In this document: in pieces, positions 42,822-53,091 of the stretch | How positions within the stretch are numbered: position 1 is the stretch's first letter | Layout: each line of letters opens with the position of its first letter | NCBI GenBank assembly: GCA_017403955.1 | Contig: JAFRDH010000015.1 | Location: forward strand, 1 to 62,964 | Direction of reading: 5' to 3' | Source: Mogibacterium sp. | Lineage (GTDB): Bacteria; Bacillota; Clostridia; Peptostreptococcales; Anaerovoracaceae | DNA: 62,964 nucleotides | Made by a program: the position numbers and the translations under genes | Notes under the pieces: model-generated | Seen by the model: only the letters and a program-made list of their open reading frames with translations | Told to the model about the DNA's origin: nothing | The model's database searches: none

Positions 42822-45800
42822 ATGCTCAACTTATTCGCTGCCAGAGAAATAACAGACAAAGAACGTTTCATCTACGAGCATGTCCGGGGTGAGACGTTCG
42901 TTTTAGTACCGAATCAGTACACGCTCGTTGCTGAAGAGCAGGCGCTCAGGCACATGGGCGTGGACTGTCTTTTTGATGTTGAAATTCTTTCGATGAACAG
43001 GCTCGGGCTCAGGATGCTCACGGAGCAGGGACTTGAGTCTGTTACGATGCTGGATAAATACGGCAGATTCATGCTGCTGAGCAAGCTTGTCCGCGAGCAT
43101 ATCGATGATTTTGATATCTTCAGACGTTCAGCCGGCAAGCTGACTTTCACATCCATGCTCAATGATTTCATCTCTGAATTCAAGCAGCAGGACTGCAGTC
43201 TTGAAGAGATCGCTTCGATGCTCGAGGGTGATGACACAGATCCCCTCCTCAAAGCGAAACTTGAAGAACTCAGAGGCGTGATCGAGGCCTATGAAGAGGC
43301 GATCAAAGGCAAATATACTGACTCCGAAGATTATATTTCGATGTATGTCGATGCGATCAGAGAGTCAGAACTCATTAAAGGAAAGACGATCTGGATCTAT
43401 GGCTACGACAGCATAACACCAAAATTCACAAGTGCGATGCTCGAACTTGCCCTCAAAGCGGATTCGGTCAACTTCATAGTCAATCAATCGGATTTTGATC
43501 TGGATGAGCAGCTTGTCAGAATGCTCCGCAGAATGGGTGAGGAAAAGGGCATCAAAGTCCATTACGAGGAGATCGGCAAGGAATATGAACTGCCGAAGTC
43601 CGAAACGATCCGCAGGATCGAAAGAGGTCTCTGGAAAGATACTCTCTCAGAAAGCGAGATCGCTGACAACAGCAGCTTCTTCCCGGAGGATCTCACTGTT
43701 GTAAGTGCGGCGAATCCTTATTATGAAGCTGAGAGTGCGGCTGTGTACATCTGGCATCTGATAAGAGATCTCGGATACAAAATGCGCGAGATACAGGTCA
43801 TTGCGAATGATGAGGGTGTGATGCAGCCGATCATCCGAAGAGTTTTCGATGAATACGGACTCCCGGTTTTCATGGATTCTTCGAGGAATATAACAGATAC
43901 TGCTGCGGTTTCTTTTATCGTCAATCTTCTGTGGTTCGTTGTTCACAGGAGAGCTTCGGATCACTTATTCGCAATGCTCAAGACCGGGCTTGCGGGAACT
44001 GACGATTCAGTGACAGAAGATCTCGAGAATTATGTCAGGAACTATCACATCAGAGGCACGATGTGGGATAAGCCGTTCAAGTATGGAGAGGAAACCATCG
44101 GCACGGAAACTTTTGCGCTGATCGAGAATGCCCGCGGAGAGATAATGTCAAAAGTCAGCGTTCTTGATGAGCTTTTCAGGACGGGAACGATCGGAGAATT
44201 CGTACCTGCTTTCAAAGCATATCTGAGAGATGTGTGGGGACTCGAAGACAAAGTAGCGTCTGCTGTTAATGAAGAAGAAGAGCTTGGCCTTAATGACGAG
44301 GCTCAGAGAAATATACAGAGTTATGCTAAAGCGATCGGGATGCTTGATCAGATCGTTGAGATAATGGGTGAATCGGAGTTAGACCCTGCGGAGTTCACGG
44401 ATATTTATGTATCCGGGTTGACAGGGGTTGAAGTAGGCGTCATTCCTCCTGCCGCAGACGGCCTGGCTGTTGGAACGATGATAAGGACCCGTCCGAGGCC
44501 GGTACGCGCGGCTGTCATACTCGGAGCTAATGAGGGGACTTTGCCGCTTTCGCCATCACCGGAAGGCCTTTTCTCGGTTGACGAGAAAGAATATTTCAGA
44601 CAAAAGGGGTTCGCTCTCGGCTCGCTTGACGATATCAAAATGAATGAAGAGAACGCGGCGATGTACAGGATGATGGCAAAGCCATCTGAGAAGTTGTACA
44701 TAAGCTGGGCAGCTACCGATGCTGACGGCAATGATTTAAGCGCGTCGCCGGTGATAGAATCACTGCTCACACTCTTCCCGAGGCTCAGAGAAGACGGACT
44801 GGTACGTAAGGACGTCATCAGTGAAGGCTGGGGAACTGAGCTTATCGAAACGCCGGGAGAATCCCTCAGACATCTGATGGGAAGACTCAAGGACAGGAAC
44901 CTTACCGAAGTAGACGCTCTAACCAGAGCGCTTCTCAAGTGGTATCATGTCAACTCGCCGTCAGAGCTCGCTTTCATGCTTAAGGCTGCATCGGACGAGA
45001 ATGTCCCTGCTCCGCTCGGAAGCAGTATCGCAGGCAGGCTGTTCGGAAGAGCAGACGGATCGCTTGTGCTCAGTGCGTCCGCAATAAGCGGCTACTTCGA
45101 CTGTCCGTTCAAGTATTTTGTCGACAGAGGACTCCGTCCGCGTGAAGAAAGAGATTTCAGCGGCGACTCAAGGTCCATCGGAGATGCTTACCATGAATGC
45201 CTCATGAGAGTCGCGCAGAGGGTCATCAAAGACAAAGCGCTGCTCGCATCAGCAGCTGATGATGACGAAGAGATCGAGAAGCTTGTCAGCGAAGAGCTTG
45301 ACCGTATAGCAGGTGAGTACCGCGGCGGACTGTTCGTCTCGACCGGAAATGAAAAGTACAGAATGGACAGGATCCGCGAGATCTGTGCCGGCGCTGCAAA
45401 GGCTCTGATCAGACAGCTTTCAGCGGAATCGGTAAATGACGCGGCCTTCGAAGAATCTTTTGGCCGAAAAGCCAGATTCAAACCGATACATTTCAAGGTC
45501 GAAGACAGAGATGTATATGTTGAAGGAAAAATCGACCGCTCAGACTTCCTTGATGTAGCCGGAGAAGAGCGTGTCAGGATCATAGATTATAAAACAGGAA
45601 GCGATTCTCTCAATCTGTGGAAAATGCGTCACGGATACAAAATGCAGCTGATGATCTATATGATCTCGGCTTCGGGCGATCATGAACCGGCGGGCATTTT
45701 CTATTTCAATATCAAGGACCCGATCGAGTCGCTGGACGGCAAATCCGAAAAGCAGGCTTCGCAGATAATGGACAGAGATCCGGGGGATGTGTACAAGCTC

Positions 45801-46130
45801 AAAGGCAAATACATTGATGAGCCGGGCGTCCTGAGTTCAATGCCGGCAGAGGTCCTTGGCGGCGGAAGAAGCGACAGCGACAGGAAAATAAGCCGTGAAG
45901 AATATGAAGAAGTCAGGCAGGATGTCCTTGACCGTATCGAAGAAACGGCAGAGGGGATCCTCAAAGGAACAATAGATATAAGGCCGCTCAAAGAAGGCAG
46001 GGGACTGGTTTGTACGTACTGCAGTTTCCGCCCTATCTGCAGACAGGACCGTGAATACCCTCGTACAAGAGGCCGCGAGATCCCGCCGCAGCCTAAACCT
46101 AAGAAAGAACAGGAAGATAAATGTCAATAG
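42822..46130 (+). CDS. addB: ATP-dependent nuclease subunit B (AddB/RexB-like)
   Basis: 1102 residues from ATG 42822, 4 bp after prfB. The N-terminus is the inactive helicase-like part (ETFVLVPNQYTLVAEEQAL, then SPEGLFSVDEKEY), but the Walker A expected in Bacillus AddB is absent (FAAREITDKERF in its place), as in RexB of lactic acid bacteria. The C-terminus is a RecB-type nuclease (RIIDYKTGSDSLNLWKMRHGYKMQLMIYM) enclosed by the four-cysteine 4Fe-4S site: Cys near 761 (YFDCPFKYF) and Cys near 1064, 1067 and 1073 (CTYCSFRPIC). AddAB processes double-strand breaks for recombination. addA is not next to it in this window. The start has only a weak AGGT ribosome site. Confidence 0.88.
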   Translation: MLNLFAAREITDKERFIYEHVRGETFVLVPNQYTLVAEEQALRHMGVDCLFDVEILSMNRLGLRMLTEQGLESVTMLDKYGRFMLLSKLVREHIDDFDIFRRSAGKLTFTSMLNDFISEFKQQDCSLEEIASMLEGDDTDPLLKAKLEELRGVIEAYEEAIKGKYTDSEDYISMYVDAIRESELIKGKTIWIYGYDSITPKFTSAMLELALKADSVNFIVNQSDFDLDEQLVRMLRRMGEEKGIKVHYEEIGKEYELPKSETIRRIERGLWKDTLSESEIADNSSFFPEDLTVVSAANPYYEAESAAVYIWHLIRDLGYKMREIQVIANDEGVMQPIIRRVFDEYGLPVFMDSSRNITDTAAVSFIVNLLWFVVHRRASDHLFAMLKTGLAGTDDSVTEDLENYVRNYHIRGTMWDKPFKYGEETIGTETFALIENARGEIMSKVSVLDELFRTGTIGEFVPAFKAYLRDVWGLEDKVASAVNEEEELGLNDEAQRNIQSYAKAIGMLDQIVEIMGESELDPAEFTDIYVSGLTGVEVGVIPPAADGLAVGTMIRTRPRPVRAAVILGANEGTLPLSPSPEGLFSVDEKEYFRQKGFALGSLDDIKMNEENAAMYRMMAKPSEKLYISWAATDADGNDLSASPVIESLLTLFPRLREDGLVRKDVISEGWGTELIETPGESLRHLMGRLKDRNLTEVDALTRALLKWYHVNSPSELAFMLKAASDENVPAPLGSSIAGRLFGRADGSLVLSASAISGYFDCPFKYFVDRGLRPREERDFSGDSRSIGDAYHECLMRVAQRVIKDKALLASAADDDEEIEKLVSEELDRIAGEYRGGLFVSTGNEKYRMDRIREICAGAAKALIRQLSAESVNDAAFEESFGRKARFKPIHFKVEDRDVYVEGKIDRSDFLDVAGEERVRIIDYKTGSDSLNLWKMRHGYKMQLMIYMISASGDHEPAGIFYFNIKDPIESLDGKSEKQASQIMDRDPGDVYKLKGKYIDEPGVLSSMPAEVLGGGRSDSDRKISREEYEEVRQDVLDRIEETAEGILKGTIDIRPLKEGRGLVCTYCSFRPICRQDREYPRTRGREIPPQPKPKKEQEDKCQ

Positions 46131-46969
46131 AAGTTATATCGATCGGGAGCAGCAGCTCGGGCAATTCATACATAATCAAGGCAGGCAGTACCAGAATACT
46201 CCTTGATGTCGGACTGACAGCAAAGAAAATAGTCGGCGCTCTGGGGGATTTTGACATCGATCCTGGGGACGTCGATGCTGTTTTGCTGACGCACGAGCAT
46301 GTCGATCACGTCAAGAGCGTCAGAGCGATCGGACGCAAATGCAGTAATGCCTTGTTCGTAACAAGCAGGGGCACTGCCGAGCGCACCGAGAATTTCAAAT
46401 ACATACCTGAAGAAAGACGCAGGATAATAAGATCCGGAGATTCCGTGGAATTCAGAAACGGAGAGGATGAAGTTGTAGTCAGGTCGTTTTCACTCAGCCA
46501 TGACGCGGCAGAACCGGTCGGTTTTACAGTAGAGCATTACGGAGCGAAGGACCATTGCAAGCTGGGTGTCGTGACGGATACCGGTATCGTGACAGACGAG
46601 ATCTACGATGCGATACGTGATGCAGATATGCTGGTGTTCGAAGCAAATCATGATGAAGACCTTCTCATTTTCGGAGAGTATCCTTATCATCTGAAGGTCA
46701 GGATCAAAGGCGACCACGGGCATCTGTCGAACAAATATGCTGGCGAGGTGCTGTCCCGCCTGATCGAAGAGCGGAGACAGAAGAGTGAAGCAACGCAGAC
46801 AGAGCCTCTCGGGATAATGCTCGCGCATCTCAGCTTTCACAACAATGCGCCTTTCTACGCAAGAAGTACTATAGAAGGATTGTTCACAGAAAAAGGCTAT
46901 GTGAGAGACACTGATTACACTCTCACGATAGCCCCAAAAGACGATATCTGTATTCTCTCTACTGAATGA
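46121..46969 (+). CDS. MBL-fold metallohydrolase, YycJ/WalJ-like
   Basis: 282 residues. The metal-binding motif is LLTHEHVDHVKSV (HxHxDH), preceded by [25 protein letters not shown] and followed by a second His in FSLSHDAAEPVGF and MLVFEANHDEDLL. This matches YycJ (WalJ), a 5'-3' exonuclease-like protein linked to mismatch repair and cell wall control. It overlaps addB by 10 bp, so the two DNA-repair genes are coupled. Its 3' end overlaps the convergent mnmA gene by 11 bp. Confidence 0.85.
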   Translation: MSIEVISIGSSSSGNSYIIKAGSTRILLDVGLTAKKIVGALGDFDIDPGDVDAVLLTHEHVDHVKSVRAIGRKCSNALFVTSRGTAERTENFKYIPEERRRIIRSGDSVEFRNGEDEVVVRSFSLSHDAAEPVGFTVEHYGAKDHCKLGVVTDTGIVTDEIYDAIRDADMLVFEANHDEDLLIFGEYPYHLKVRIKGDHGHLSNKYAGEVLSRLIEERRQKSEATQTEPLGIMLAHLSFHNNAPFYARSTIEGLFTEKGYVRDTDYTLTIAPKDDICILSTE

Positions 46970-48050
46970 TCCCGCCGCCGAGCACATAGTCTCCGTCATA
47001 GAGGACGACTGACTGCCCGCTTGTGATCGCGCGCTGCGGCTCTTCGAATACCACTCGGACCATTCCGCCCGGAAGAACGGATGCAGTCGCCAGTGATTCA
47101 TGGTGGCGGTATCTTATTCTCGCCAGACACTGAACCGGCTCAGCAGGTTCAGGGATCGAAAGCCAGTTGAAATCCGAAGCGGTGAGTTCTCTTGTGAACA
47201 GATCCTCGTTATCTCCGAGGATGACTCTGTTATTAGCTGTATCCAGCCTGCAAACATATGCAGGCTTTTTTAGTGCAAGTCCGAGCCCTTTGCGCTGTCC
47301 GACAGTGTATTTGATGATACCCTTATGAGTACCCATTACATTTCCGTCAGCATCAGTAAAATCTCCCGGAGGATATTCCTTCCCGGCATATTGCTTGATG
47401 AATGAAACATAATCTCCGCCCGGTACGAAGCAGATATCCTGACTGTCCTTTTTATGGGCGGTCACGAATCCCTGCGCTTCCGCGATTTTTCTTACTTCCG
47501 GTTTGGTCATTGCGCCAAGCGGGAATAAGGTGCGTGCAAGTTGTTTCTGAGTAAGTGAGTATAGAAAATAGCTCTGGTCTTTGGCCGGGTCTGCCGCCTT
47601 CCGGAGTTTGTATCTTCCGGTCTGATCATCTTTCTCAATAACAGCATAGTGACCTGTCGCGATTATCGGCTCGCAGGCTCCGTCTTTACCGATCCTGTCT
47701 GCGCCGAGATTATATAAAGCTTCGAATTTGAGATGTTTGTTGCAGACAATACAAGGATTCGGCGTGCGGCCGGCTTCGTATGCCTCGATGAATCTGCGGA
47801 TTACTTCCTCTTTGAATTCTCTTCGCATATCAAGCTCGGCAAATCCGATCCCGAGCCTTTCGGCAACTTTGGCCGCGTCTCTGATACTGCTGAGATTGCC
47901 GCGGAGGATCCCTTTTCCGAAATCTGTTTCACTGTCAAAAAGCCGCATAGTAACACCGGTCGTATCGTAACCTGCCTCTTTGACAAGATATGCTGCGACA
48001 CTCGAATCAACACCGCCACTCATAGCAACAAGAGCTTTTTTCTTTTCCAT
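46959..48050 (-). CDS. mnmA: tRNA-specific 2-thiouridylase MnmA
   Basis: 363 residues. PP-loop ATP motif VAMSGGVDSSVAAYLV, first catalytic Cys in NPCIVCNKHLKFEAL, second in DSQDICFVPGGDY, and KYTVGQRKGLGLA. MnmA adds sulfur at position 2 of the wobble uridine of Lys, Glu and Gln tRNAs. The start at 48050 is preferred over the in-frame TTG at 48101 because a TATAAT box covers 48101-48106, which would place that TTG upstream of the transcript start. Confidence 0.93.
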   Translation of the reverse strand: MEKKKALVAMSGGVDSSVAAYLVKEAGYDTTGVTMRLFDSETDFGKGILRGNLSSIRDAAKVAERLGIGFAELDMRREFKEEVIRRFIEAYEAGRTPNPCIVCNKHLKFEALYNLGADRIGKDGACEPIIATGHYAVIEKDDQTGRYKLRKAADPAKDQSYFLYSLTQKQLARTLFPLGAMTKPEVRKIAEAQGFVTAHKKDSQDICFVPGGDYVSFIKQYAGKEYPPGDFTDADGNVMGTHKGIIKYTVGQRKGLGLALKKPAYVCRLDTANNRVILGDNEDLFTRELTASDFNWLSIPEPAEPVQCLARIRYRHHESLATASVLPGGMVRVVFEEPQRAITSGQSVVLYDGDYVLGGGIIQ

Positions 48051-48100
48051 ATCTCTGATTTTGCCTCTGTACCAACTGCTTTCGGATATAATATCACGCA

Positions 48101-48106
48101 ATTATA
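48101..48106 (-). promoter_or_regulatory. -10 box for mnmA
   Basis: TATAAT on the minus strand; the transcript would begin near 48094, about 44 nt before the mnmA start. The -35 is weak. Confidence 0.55.
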
Positions 48107-48149
48107 GCATTTATGCCTTAGAAATAGTTAGAGTTTCAGTAGTCTGTGT

Positions 48150-48155
48150 TATAAT
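48150..48155 (+). promoter_or_regulatory. -10 box for coaBC
   Basis: TATAAT on the plus strand, about 60 bp before coaBC, with TTAGAG 16 bp upstream as a weak -35. It lies back-to-back with the mnmA promoter. Confidence 0.5.
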
Positions 48156-48215
48156 TATTATGACTAAGAATGTTTTGATCTGATCGGATCAGCAGATTCT
48201 GCAGGAGGTTCAACA

Positions 48216-49409
48216 ATGCTTAAAGGGAAAACGGTCCTGATCGGTGTCACAGGTGGCATCGCAGCATACAAATCCGCTTACCTCGTCAGCGCTCTTAAGA
48301 AACAAGGTGCCAACGTGCATGTTATCATGACTGCGCATGCCACAGAATTCGTAGCACCGCTGACATTCCAGACACTTTCCGGCAACAGATGCATCACTGA
48401 CATGTTCGCGGATGATTATGAGTATGATGTCAGGCACATTTCGCTTGCCAAAGCAGCGGACCTGATCATGATCGCTCCGGCTACAGCGAATTTTATTGCG
48501 AAAGCTGCTAATGGTATCGCTGATGATATGCTGACGACAGTTGTCCTGGCTGCGAAGTGCCGCAAGTTTTGCGTGCCTGCGATGAATACTGCTATGTATG
48601 AGAACCCTGCTACGCAGTCCAATCTGGCAAAACTCAGAGAATTCGGCTGGGGGATCGTCGAGCCTGCGAGCGGACTTCTGGCATGCGGAGACGAGGGCAA
48701 GGGCAAAATGCCTGAACCGCAGGAACTGCTCCAGCACATTTTGTATGAGCTTGCATGCGATAAAGACCTCAGCGGGAAGCGCGTCGTAGTGACAGCCGGT
48801 CCGACACAGGAAGCGATCGATCCTGTCAGATATATCACCAACCATTCCAGCGGCAAAATGGGATATGCCATTGCGCAGGCCTGCGCGATGAGAGGCGCTG
48901 ATGTCACACTGATCAGCGGACATACCGCACTGGATGTTCCGATGGGTGTTCAGAGAGTCGATGTCACCAGCTCTGCAGACATGTACGATGCTGTGCTCTC
49001 GCGCGCAGCAGATGCTGACATGATATTCAAAGCAGCGGCTGTCGCAGATTATACTCCGACAACAGTCTATGATCATAAGGTCAAGAAGTCGGATGACGAT
49101 ATGTCGATCCCGCTGACAAGGACAAAGGACATTCTGGGAGATGTCGCTAAAATCAGACGTGATGATCAGATCATCTGCGGTTTTGCGATGGAGACAGAGA
49201 ACCTGATCGAGAATGCAAGAGGCAAACTTGCGCGCAAGAAACTTGACATGATCTGCGCCAACAGCCTGAGGACCGAAGGAGCCGGTTTTGCAGGAGATAC
49301 CAATGTCGTGACAGTCATTACAGCAGACGATGTCATCGAACTCGGCAAGCTCAGCAAACTCGAAACTGCACACCGCATAATCGATATCGCCCTCGGCCTT
49401 AAGAAATAA
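48216..49409 (+). CDS. coaBC: Bifunctional phosphopantothenoylcysteine decarboxylase/synthase
   Basis: 397 residues. The N-terminal flavin decarboxylase (CoaC) half has GVTGGIAAYKSAYLVS, the catalytic-type IAPATANFIAKAANGIADDML and PAMNTAMYENPATQSN. The C-terminal synthetase (CoaB) half has VVTAGPTQEAIDPVRYITNHSSGKMG and KAAAVADYTP. It performs two steps of coenzyme A synthesis from 4'-phosphopantothenate. GGAGG precedes the ATG. Downstream rlmH is 17 bp away. Confidence 0.95.
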   Translation: MLKGKTVLIGVTGGIAAYKSAYLVSALKKQGANVHVIMTAHATEFVAPLTFQTLSGNRCITDMFADDYEYDVRHISLAKAADLIMIAPATANFIAKAANGIADDMLTTVVLAAKCRKFCVPAMNTAMYENPATQSNLAKLREFGWGIVEPASGLLACGDEGKGKMPEPQELLQHILYELACDKDLSGKRVVVTAGPTQEAIDPVRYITNHSSGKMGYAIAQACAMRGADVTLISGHTALDVPMGVQRVDVTSSADMYDAVLSRAADADMIFKAAAVADYTPTTVYDHKVKKSDDDMSIPLTRTKDILGDVAKIRRDDQIICGFAMETENLIENARGKLARKKLDMICANSLRTEGAGFAGDTNVVTVITADDVIELGKLSKLETAHRIIDIALGLKK

Positions 49410-49426
49410 GATCAGAGAAGTGACAA

Positions 49427-49906
49427 ATGTTAAACATCAAAATCATATGTGTAGGTAAACTCAAAGAAAAATACTGGGAAGCAGCCTGCGGTGAATATCT
49501 CAAGCGCCTCGGAGGATACTGCAATCCCAGGATCATCGAAGTGAAAGAATCAAAACTTCCGGCAAATGCTTCTGAGACGGACGAGAAGAACGTTATCTTC
49601 AGAGAAGGGCAGGAAATAATCTCCAGAATAGAAAATGGCGATTATGTAATTGCCCTCGACATCAAAGGCAAAGAATTAGCATCAGAAGAGATCGCCGGGA
49701 AAATATCCGAAATATCCTTCAGCAACTCGAAAATCGACTTCATCATAGGCGGAAGCCTCGGGCTCAGTGATGAGGTCAGAAAGAGAGCGGACATGAAACT
49801 CAGTTTTGGCAGGATCACATTGCCTCACCAGCTGGCAAGAGTAGTTCTGCTGGAACAGATATACAGGGCATTCAAGATAAACGCAAACGAGACTTACCAC
49901 AAGTAA
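49427..49906 (+). CDS. rlmH: 23S rRNA pseudouridine(1915) N3-methyltransferase RlmH
   Basis: 159 residues, the standard length. SPOUT-fold signatures VGKLKEKYWEAACGEYLKRL, the knot IGGSLGLSDEVRKRADMKLSFGRITLPHQLARV and the invariant C-terminus LLEQIYRAFKINANETYHK are intact. It methylates Psi1915 in helix 69 of 23S rRNA. Confidence 0.96.
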   Translation: MLNIKIICVGKLKEKYWEAACGEYLKRLGGYCNPRIIEVKESKLPANASETDEKNVIFREGQEIISRIENGDYVIALDIKGKELASEEIAGKISEISFSNSKIDFIIGGSLGLSDEVRKRADMKLSFGRITLPHQLARVVLLEQIYRAFKINANETYHK

Positions 49907-49944
49907 TACCGATACTATTTATAATAGCAATGGAGGAAGAATTA

Positions 49945-50124
49945 ATGGCAAACAAGTACAGCAAGAGCAACAATTCGAGCAAGAACAAAGAACTCAGGAC
50001 TATCGAAGATTATCAGGAGAGACAGAAACGTCTTAACAAAGGGGCTAAGATAATGGCGATCATCCTGATTGCGTCTATGGTTGTTTTCTACGTTCTTTCT
50101 GCCGGATTAACACTTTTTGAGTAA
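49945..50124 (+). CDS. Small single-helix membrane protein (59 aa)
   Basis: Start at 49945 (MANKYSKSN), eight bases after GGAGGAAG. The first 38 residues are polar and highly charged; one membrane helix follows (IMAIILIASMVVFYVLSAGLTLF). No family is recognised with confidence; similar small tail-anchored proteins are common in Clostridia. It lies 38 bp after rlmH and may share its transcript. Confidence 0.6.
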   Translation: MANKYSKSNNSSKNKELRTIEDYQERQKRLNKGAKIMAIILIASMVVFYVLSAGLTLFE

Positions 50125-50234
50125 TTGTTGTTATTTTTTTAATTGTATTATTACGGTGTTAATTGTGATAAAATATAAACAATTGTAAGTTTTTCGGTGA
50201 TGATAGTAGTTGTTTCAGGAATTAGGAGGTGCCT

Positions 50235-50798
50235 ATGGAATTACAGATTCAAAACCTTGTATCCTCTATCCGCAAGGAAGGGGTAGAGGCGGCAAATGCC
50301 GAAGCCGAATCTATTATTGCAGAAGCAAAGAAAAAAGCCGATTCTATCGTTGCAGGAGCAAAGGCTGAAGCACAGCAGTACAAGGATGCTGCAGAGAAAG
50401 AAATCAACATACTCAAAGAAAGTGCTGAAGTCAGTGCAGAACAGGCAAAGAGAGATGCTTGCCTTGCGTTCAAGACCGAGATCCAGGGAGAGTTTGAGAA
50501 AATTCTTTCATCCGGTATCAGAAAAGAACTTTCAGGCGGCAGCCTCGGCAAATTGATTCGTGCGGCTGTTGCCGGTGAAAATGTTGCAGATTACGCTGCA
50601 GAAGTATCCGAAGTAAGTGACGCGCTCAAATCGGAACTTGCAGAAGAAATCAAGAAAGGACTGGAAATCAGACCGACTAAGAACGTTCAGCATGGATTCA
50701 GACTTGCTACTAAGGACGGATCCGGCTATTTCGACTGTTCAGATGACGGAATCATGGAGATGCTGATGCCATACTTCAGAAATCTGGATTTCCAGTAA
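50235..50798 (+). CDS. V-type ATP synthase subunit E
   Basis: 187 residues, start at ATG 50235 after AGGAGG. A long Ala/Glu/Lys-rich coiled coil (AEAESIIAEAKKKADSIVAGAKAEAQQYKDAAEKE, about 20-75) leads into a small globular C-terminal domain, the usual form of V/A-ATPase stalk subunit E. It is the first gene of the E-DUF2764-A-B-D-I-K operon. AT-rich DNA with TAAAAT/TATAAA boxes at about 50170-50180 is the likely promoter. Confidence 0.85.
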   Translation: MELQIQNLVSSIRKEGVEAANAEAESIIAEAKKKADSIVAGAKAEAQQYKDAAEKEINILKESAEVSAEQAKRDACLAFKTEIQGEFEKILSSGIRKELSGGSLGKLIRAAVAGENVADYAAEVSEVSDALKSELAEEIKKGLEIRPTKNVQHGFRLATKDGSGYFDCSDDGIMEMLMPYFRNLDFQ

Positions 50799-50813
50799 AG
50801 AAGGAGGCATAGT

Positions 50814-51335
50814 ATGGCTTCATATTATTATCTGATTGCAAGCCTGCCTGAACTCAGAGCAGATGGAGATATGCCTATAACCTATAGCGAATTTCTGTCA
50901 TGCTGCCAGTCAAATGTGAGTGAGAAGGATTACCAGATACTCAAGAATCTCACTCTTTCTTCCACAGAAGGACCGCTTGTAAATGAGTGGGCTCAATTCT
51001 ATGGAATGCTGAAAAAAGAGCTGAATTATCAGAGAAGTATGAATCTCGGCAAGAGTTATTCAACTGCATATGATAAGGATGGCCTGATATCCCAGGTAGT
51101 CGCCTCTGCTCTTTCGGCAAAGAATCCTCTCGAAGCGGAGAAACTTTTGCTGGAGTATGAGTTCGAGAATCTTGATTCACTGGTTGGGCTGCATATGTTC
51201 GATGACTATGTGCTGTTCGGCTATGCGATCAAATTGAAACTGCTTGAACGCCTTAATTGCTTCGAGCAGACAAAGGGCAAGGCTGAATTCAAGTCCTTAT
51301 TCGACGGGATACAGCAGCGCGTATACAGTTTGTAA
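50814..51335 (+). CDS. DUF2764-family V-ATPase operon protein
   Basis: 173 residues. It begins SYYYLIASLPELRADGDMPITYSEFL, the typical opening of DUF2764 proteins, and is otherwise helical. In Chlamydiae, spirochaetes and Bacteroidetes this protein occupies the position between subunits E and A, where other V/A-ATPases have subunit C or F; a role as a divergent C-like (central stalk collar) subunit is plausible but not proven. Spacing to its neighbours is 15 and 12 bp. Confidence 0.8.
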   Translation: MASYYYLIASLPELRADGDMPITYSEFLSCCQSNVSEKDYQILKNLTLSSTEGPLVNEWAQFYGMLKKELNYQRSMNLGKSYSTAYDKDGLISQVVASALSAKNPLEAEKLLLEYEFENLDSLVGLHMFDDYVLFGYAIKLKLLERLNCFEQTKGKAEFKSLFDGIQQRVYSL

Positions 51336-51347
51336 CAGGAGAGCTTT

Positions 51348-53078
51348 ATGAAAACACAAACAGGATATGTAGCTGGAGTCAACGGAAATATGATCAACGT
51401 CGATTTCGATGGCTCCGTTCGCAAGAATGAAGTTGGTTACATCCTTGTTGATGATAAGCGCCTCAAAGGTGAGGTAATCCGAATCAACAACGGGATAGTA
51501 AGTATGCAGATCTACGAGATGACCAACGGCATCAAGGTCGGTGACCCTGTAGAATTCACCGGGGAGCTGATGAGCGTAGATCTGGGTCCGGGACTGCTGA
51601 CACAGGTATTCGACGGTCTGCAGAACCCGCTGCCAAAACTGGCTGAGCAGTGCGGTTTCTTCCTGGAAAGAGGAGTTTATCTTGACGCGATTCCTGATCG
51701 TGACTGGGAGTTTACACCAGTAGTCAAAATCGGTGATTCCGTCAAAGCCGGCAGTACTGTCGGAACCGTTCCGGAAGGACTGTTCACTCATCGCATCATG
51801 GTTCCTTTCACACTTAAGGGCAGCGACTGGACCGTCAAGGAAATCAAAGAAGCAGGCACATATAATGTGCGTTCAACTATTTGTAAAATCGAAAACAGCA
51901 AAGGTGAGACAAAAGATCTCTCCATGGTATTCACACAGCCTATCAAGCAGGCCGTAAAGTGCTATGCTGAGAAGCTGCGTCCTTCAGAGCCGCTTGTAAC
52001 TAAGATCCGTTGTATCGACTCGTTCCTTCCGGTAGCTAAGGGCGGAACATTCTGTACTCCGGGACCTTTCGGAGCCGGCAAGACAGTACTTCAGCACATG
52101 CAGGCTAAGAACTCAGAGGCAGACGTAGTAATCGTAGCTGCCTGCGGAGAGCGTGCCGGCGAGGTAGTAGAAGTACTTAAAGAGTTCCCTGAACTGGAAG
52201 ACCCTAAGACAGGACGCTCACTGATGGAGAGAACAATCATCATCTGCAACACATCGTCCATGCCGGTAGCTGCCAGAGAAGCTTCCTGCTACACAGCAGT
52301 AACACTGGCTGAGTACTACAGACAGATGGGACTCGACGTTCTTCTGCTCGCTGACTCAACAAGCCGTTGGGCTCAGGCGATGCGTGAGATGTCAGGACGT
52401 CTGGAGGAAATCCCTGGTGAAGAAGCGTTCCCGGCTTACCTCGAGTCAACAATCGCAGCATTCTATGAAAGAGCCGGCGTTGTCCGTCTGTATGACGGCA
52501 CCAAGGCATCGATCACGATCGGTGGTACAGTATCACCTGCCGGTGGTAACTTCGAAGAGCCTGTAACTCAGGCTACACTGAAGGTAGTAGGTGCTTTCCA
52601 CGGACTTGCAAGAGAGCGTTCCGATGCGCGTAAGTACCCGGCTATTCACCCGGTAGACTCATGGTCGAAATATAAAGGCGTTGTTGATATGGACCTCGTC
52701 AACAAGGCTCGTGGTATTCTCATCAGAAGTACAGAAGTCAACCAGATGATGAAGGTAGTCGGTGAGGAAGGTACTTCCAGCGAAGACTATACGATCTATC
52801 AGAAGGGTGAGCTTCTTGACGCTGTATATCTGCAGCAGAACTCATTCGATCCAATCGATGAAGCATGCGTACCTGAAAGACAGCGCAAGGAATTCAACAG
52901 ACTTTATGATGCAATGACACGGACATACGACATTACAGATAAGAGAGAGATCCGTGCATTCTTCAACCAGCTCAGACAGGAGTTCCTTGACTGGCACGGT
53001 ACAGTATTCGAAACACCTGAGTTCGAAGCGCAGGAAAAGAAGATCACTGACTTTTATATGTCGAAGGTCGTAGAGTAG
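51348..53078 (+). CDS. V-type ATP synthase subunit A (catalytic)
   Basis: 576 residues. Walker [12 protein letters not shown] (about 238-248), the A-subunit-specific non-homologous region (about 110-190), Walker B-type [29 protein letters not shown]. It hydrolyses or makes ATP in the V1 head with subunit B. Codon usage is strongly biased as in highly expressed genes. AGGAGAG precedes the ATG. Confidence 0.95.
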   Translation: MKTQTGYVAGVNGNMINVDFDGSVRKNEVGYILVDDKRLKGEVIRINNGIVSMQIYEMTNGIKVGDPVEFTGELMSVDLGPGLLTQVFDGLQNPLPKLAEQCGFFLERGVYLDAIPDRDWEFTPVVKIGDSVKAGSTVGTVPEGLFTHRIMVPFTLKGSDWTVKEIKEAGTYNVRSTICKIENSKGETKDLSMVFTQPIKQAVKCYAEKLRPSEPLVTKIRCIDSFLPVAKGGTFCTPGPFGAGKTVLQHMQAKNSEADVVIVAACGERAGEVVEVLKEFPELEDPKTGRSLMERTIIICNTSSMPVAAREASCYTAVTLAEYYRQMGLDVLLLADSTSRWAQAMREMSGRLEEIPGEEAFPAYLESTIAAFYERAGVVRLYDGTKASITIGGTVSPAGGNFEEPVTQATLKVVGAFHGLARERSDARKYPAIHPVDSWSKYKGVVDMDLVNKARGILIRSTEVNQMMKVVGEEGTSSEDYTIYQKGELLDAVYLQQNSFDPIDEACVPERQRKEFNRLYDAMTRTYDITDKREIRAFFNQLRQEFLDWHGTVFETPEFEAQEKKITDFYMSKVVE

Positions 53079-53091
53079 GAGGTCGGTGAAC

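Noticed and set aside
48050-48101. Longer MnmA starting at TTG 48101
   Set aside because: A TATAAT box covers this codon, so transcription starts downstream; MEKKKALVAMSGG at 48050 is the natural N-terminus.
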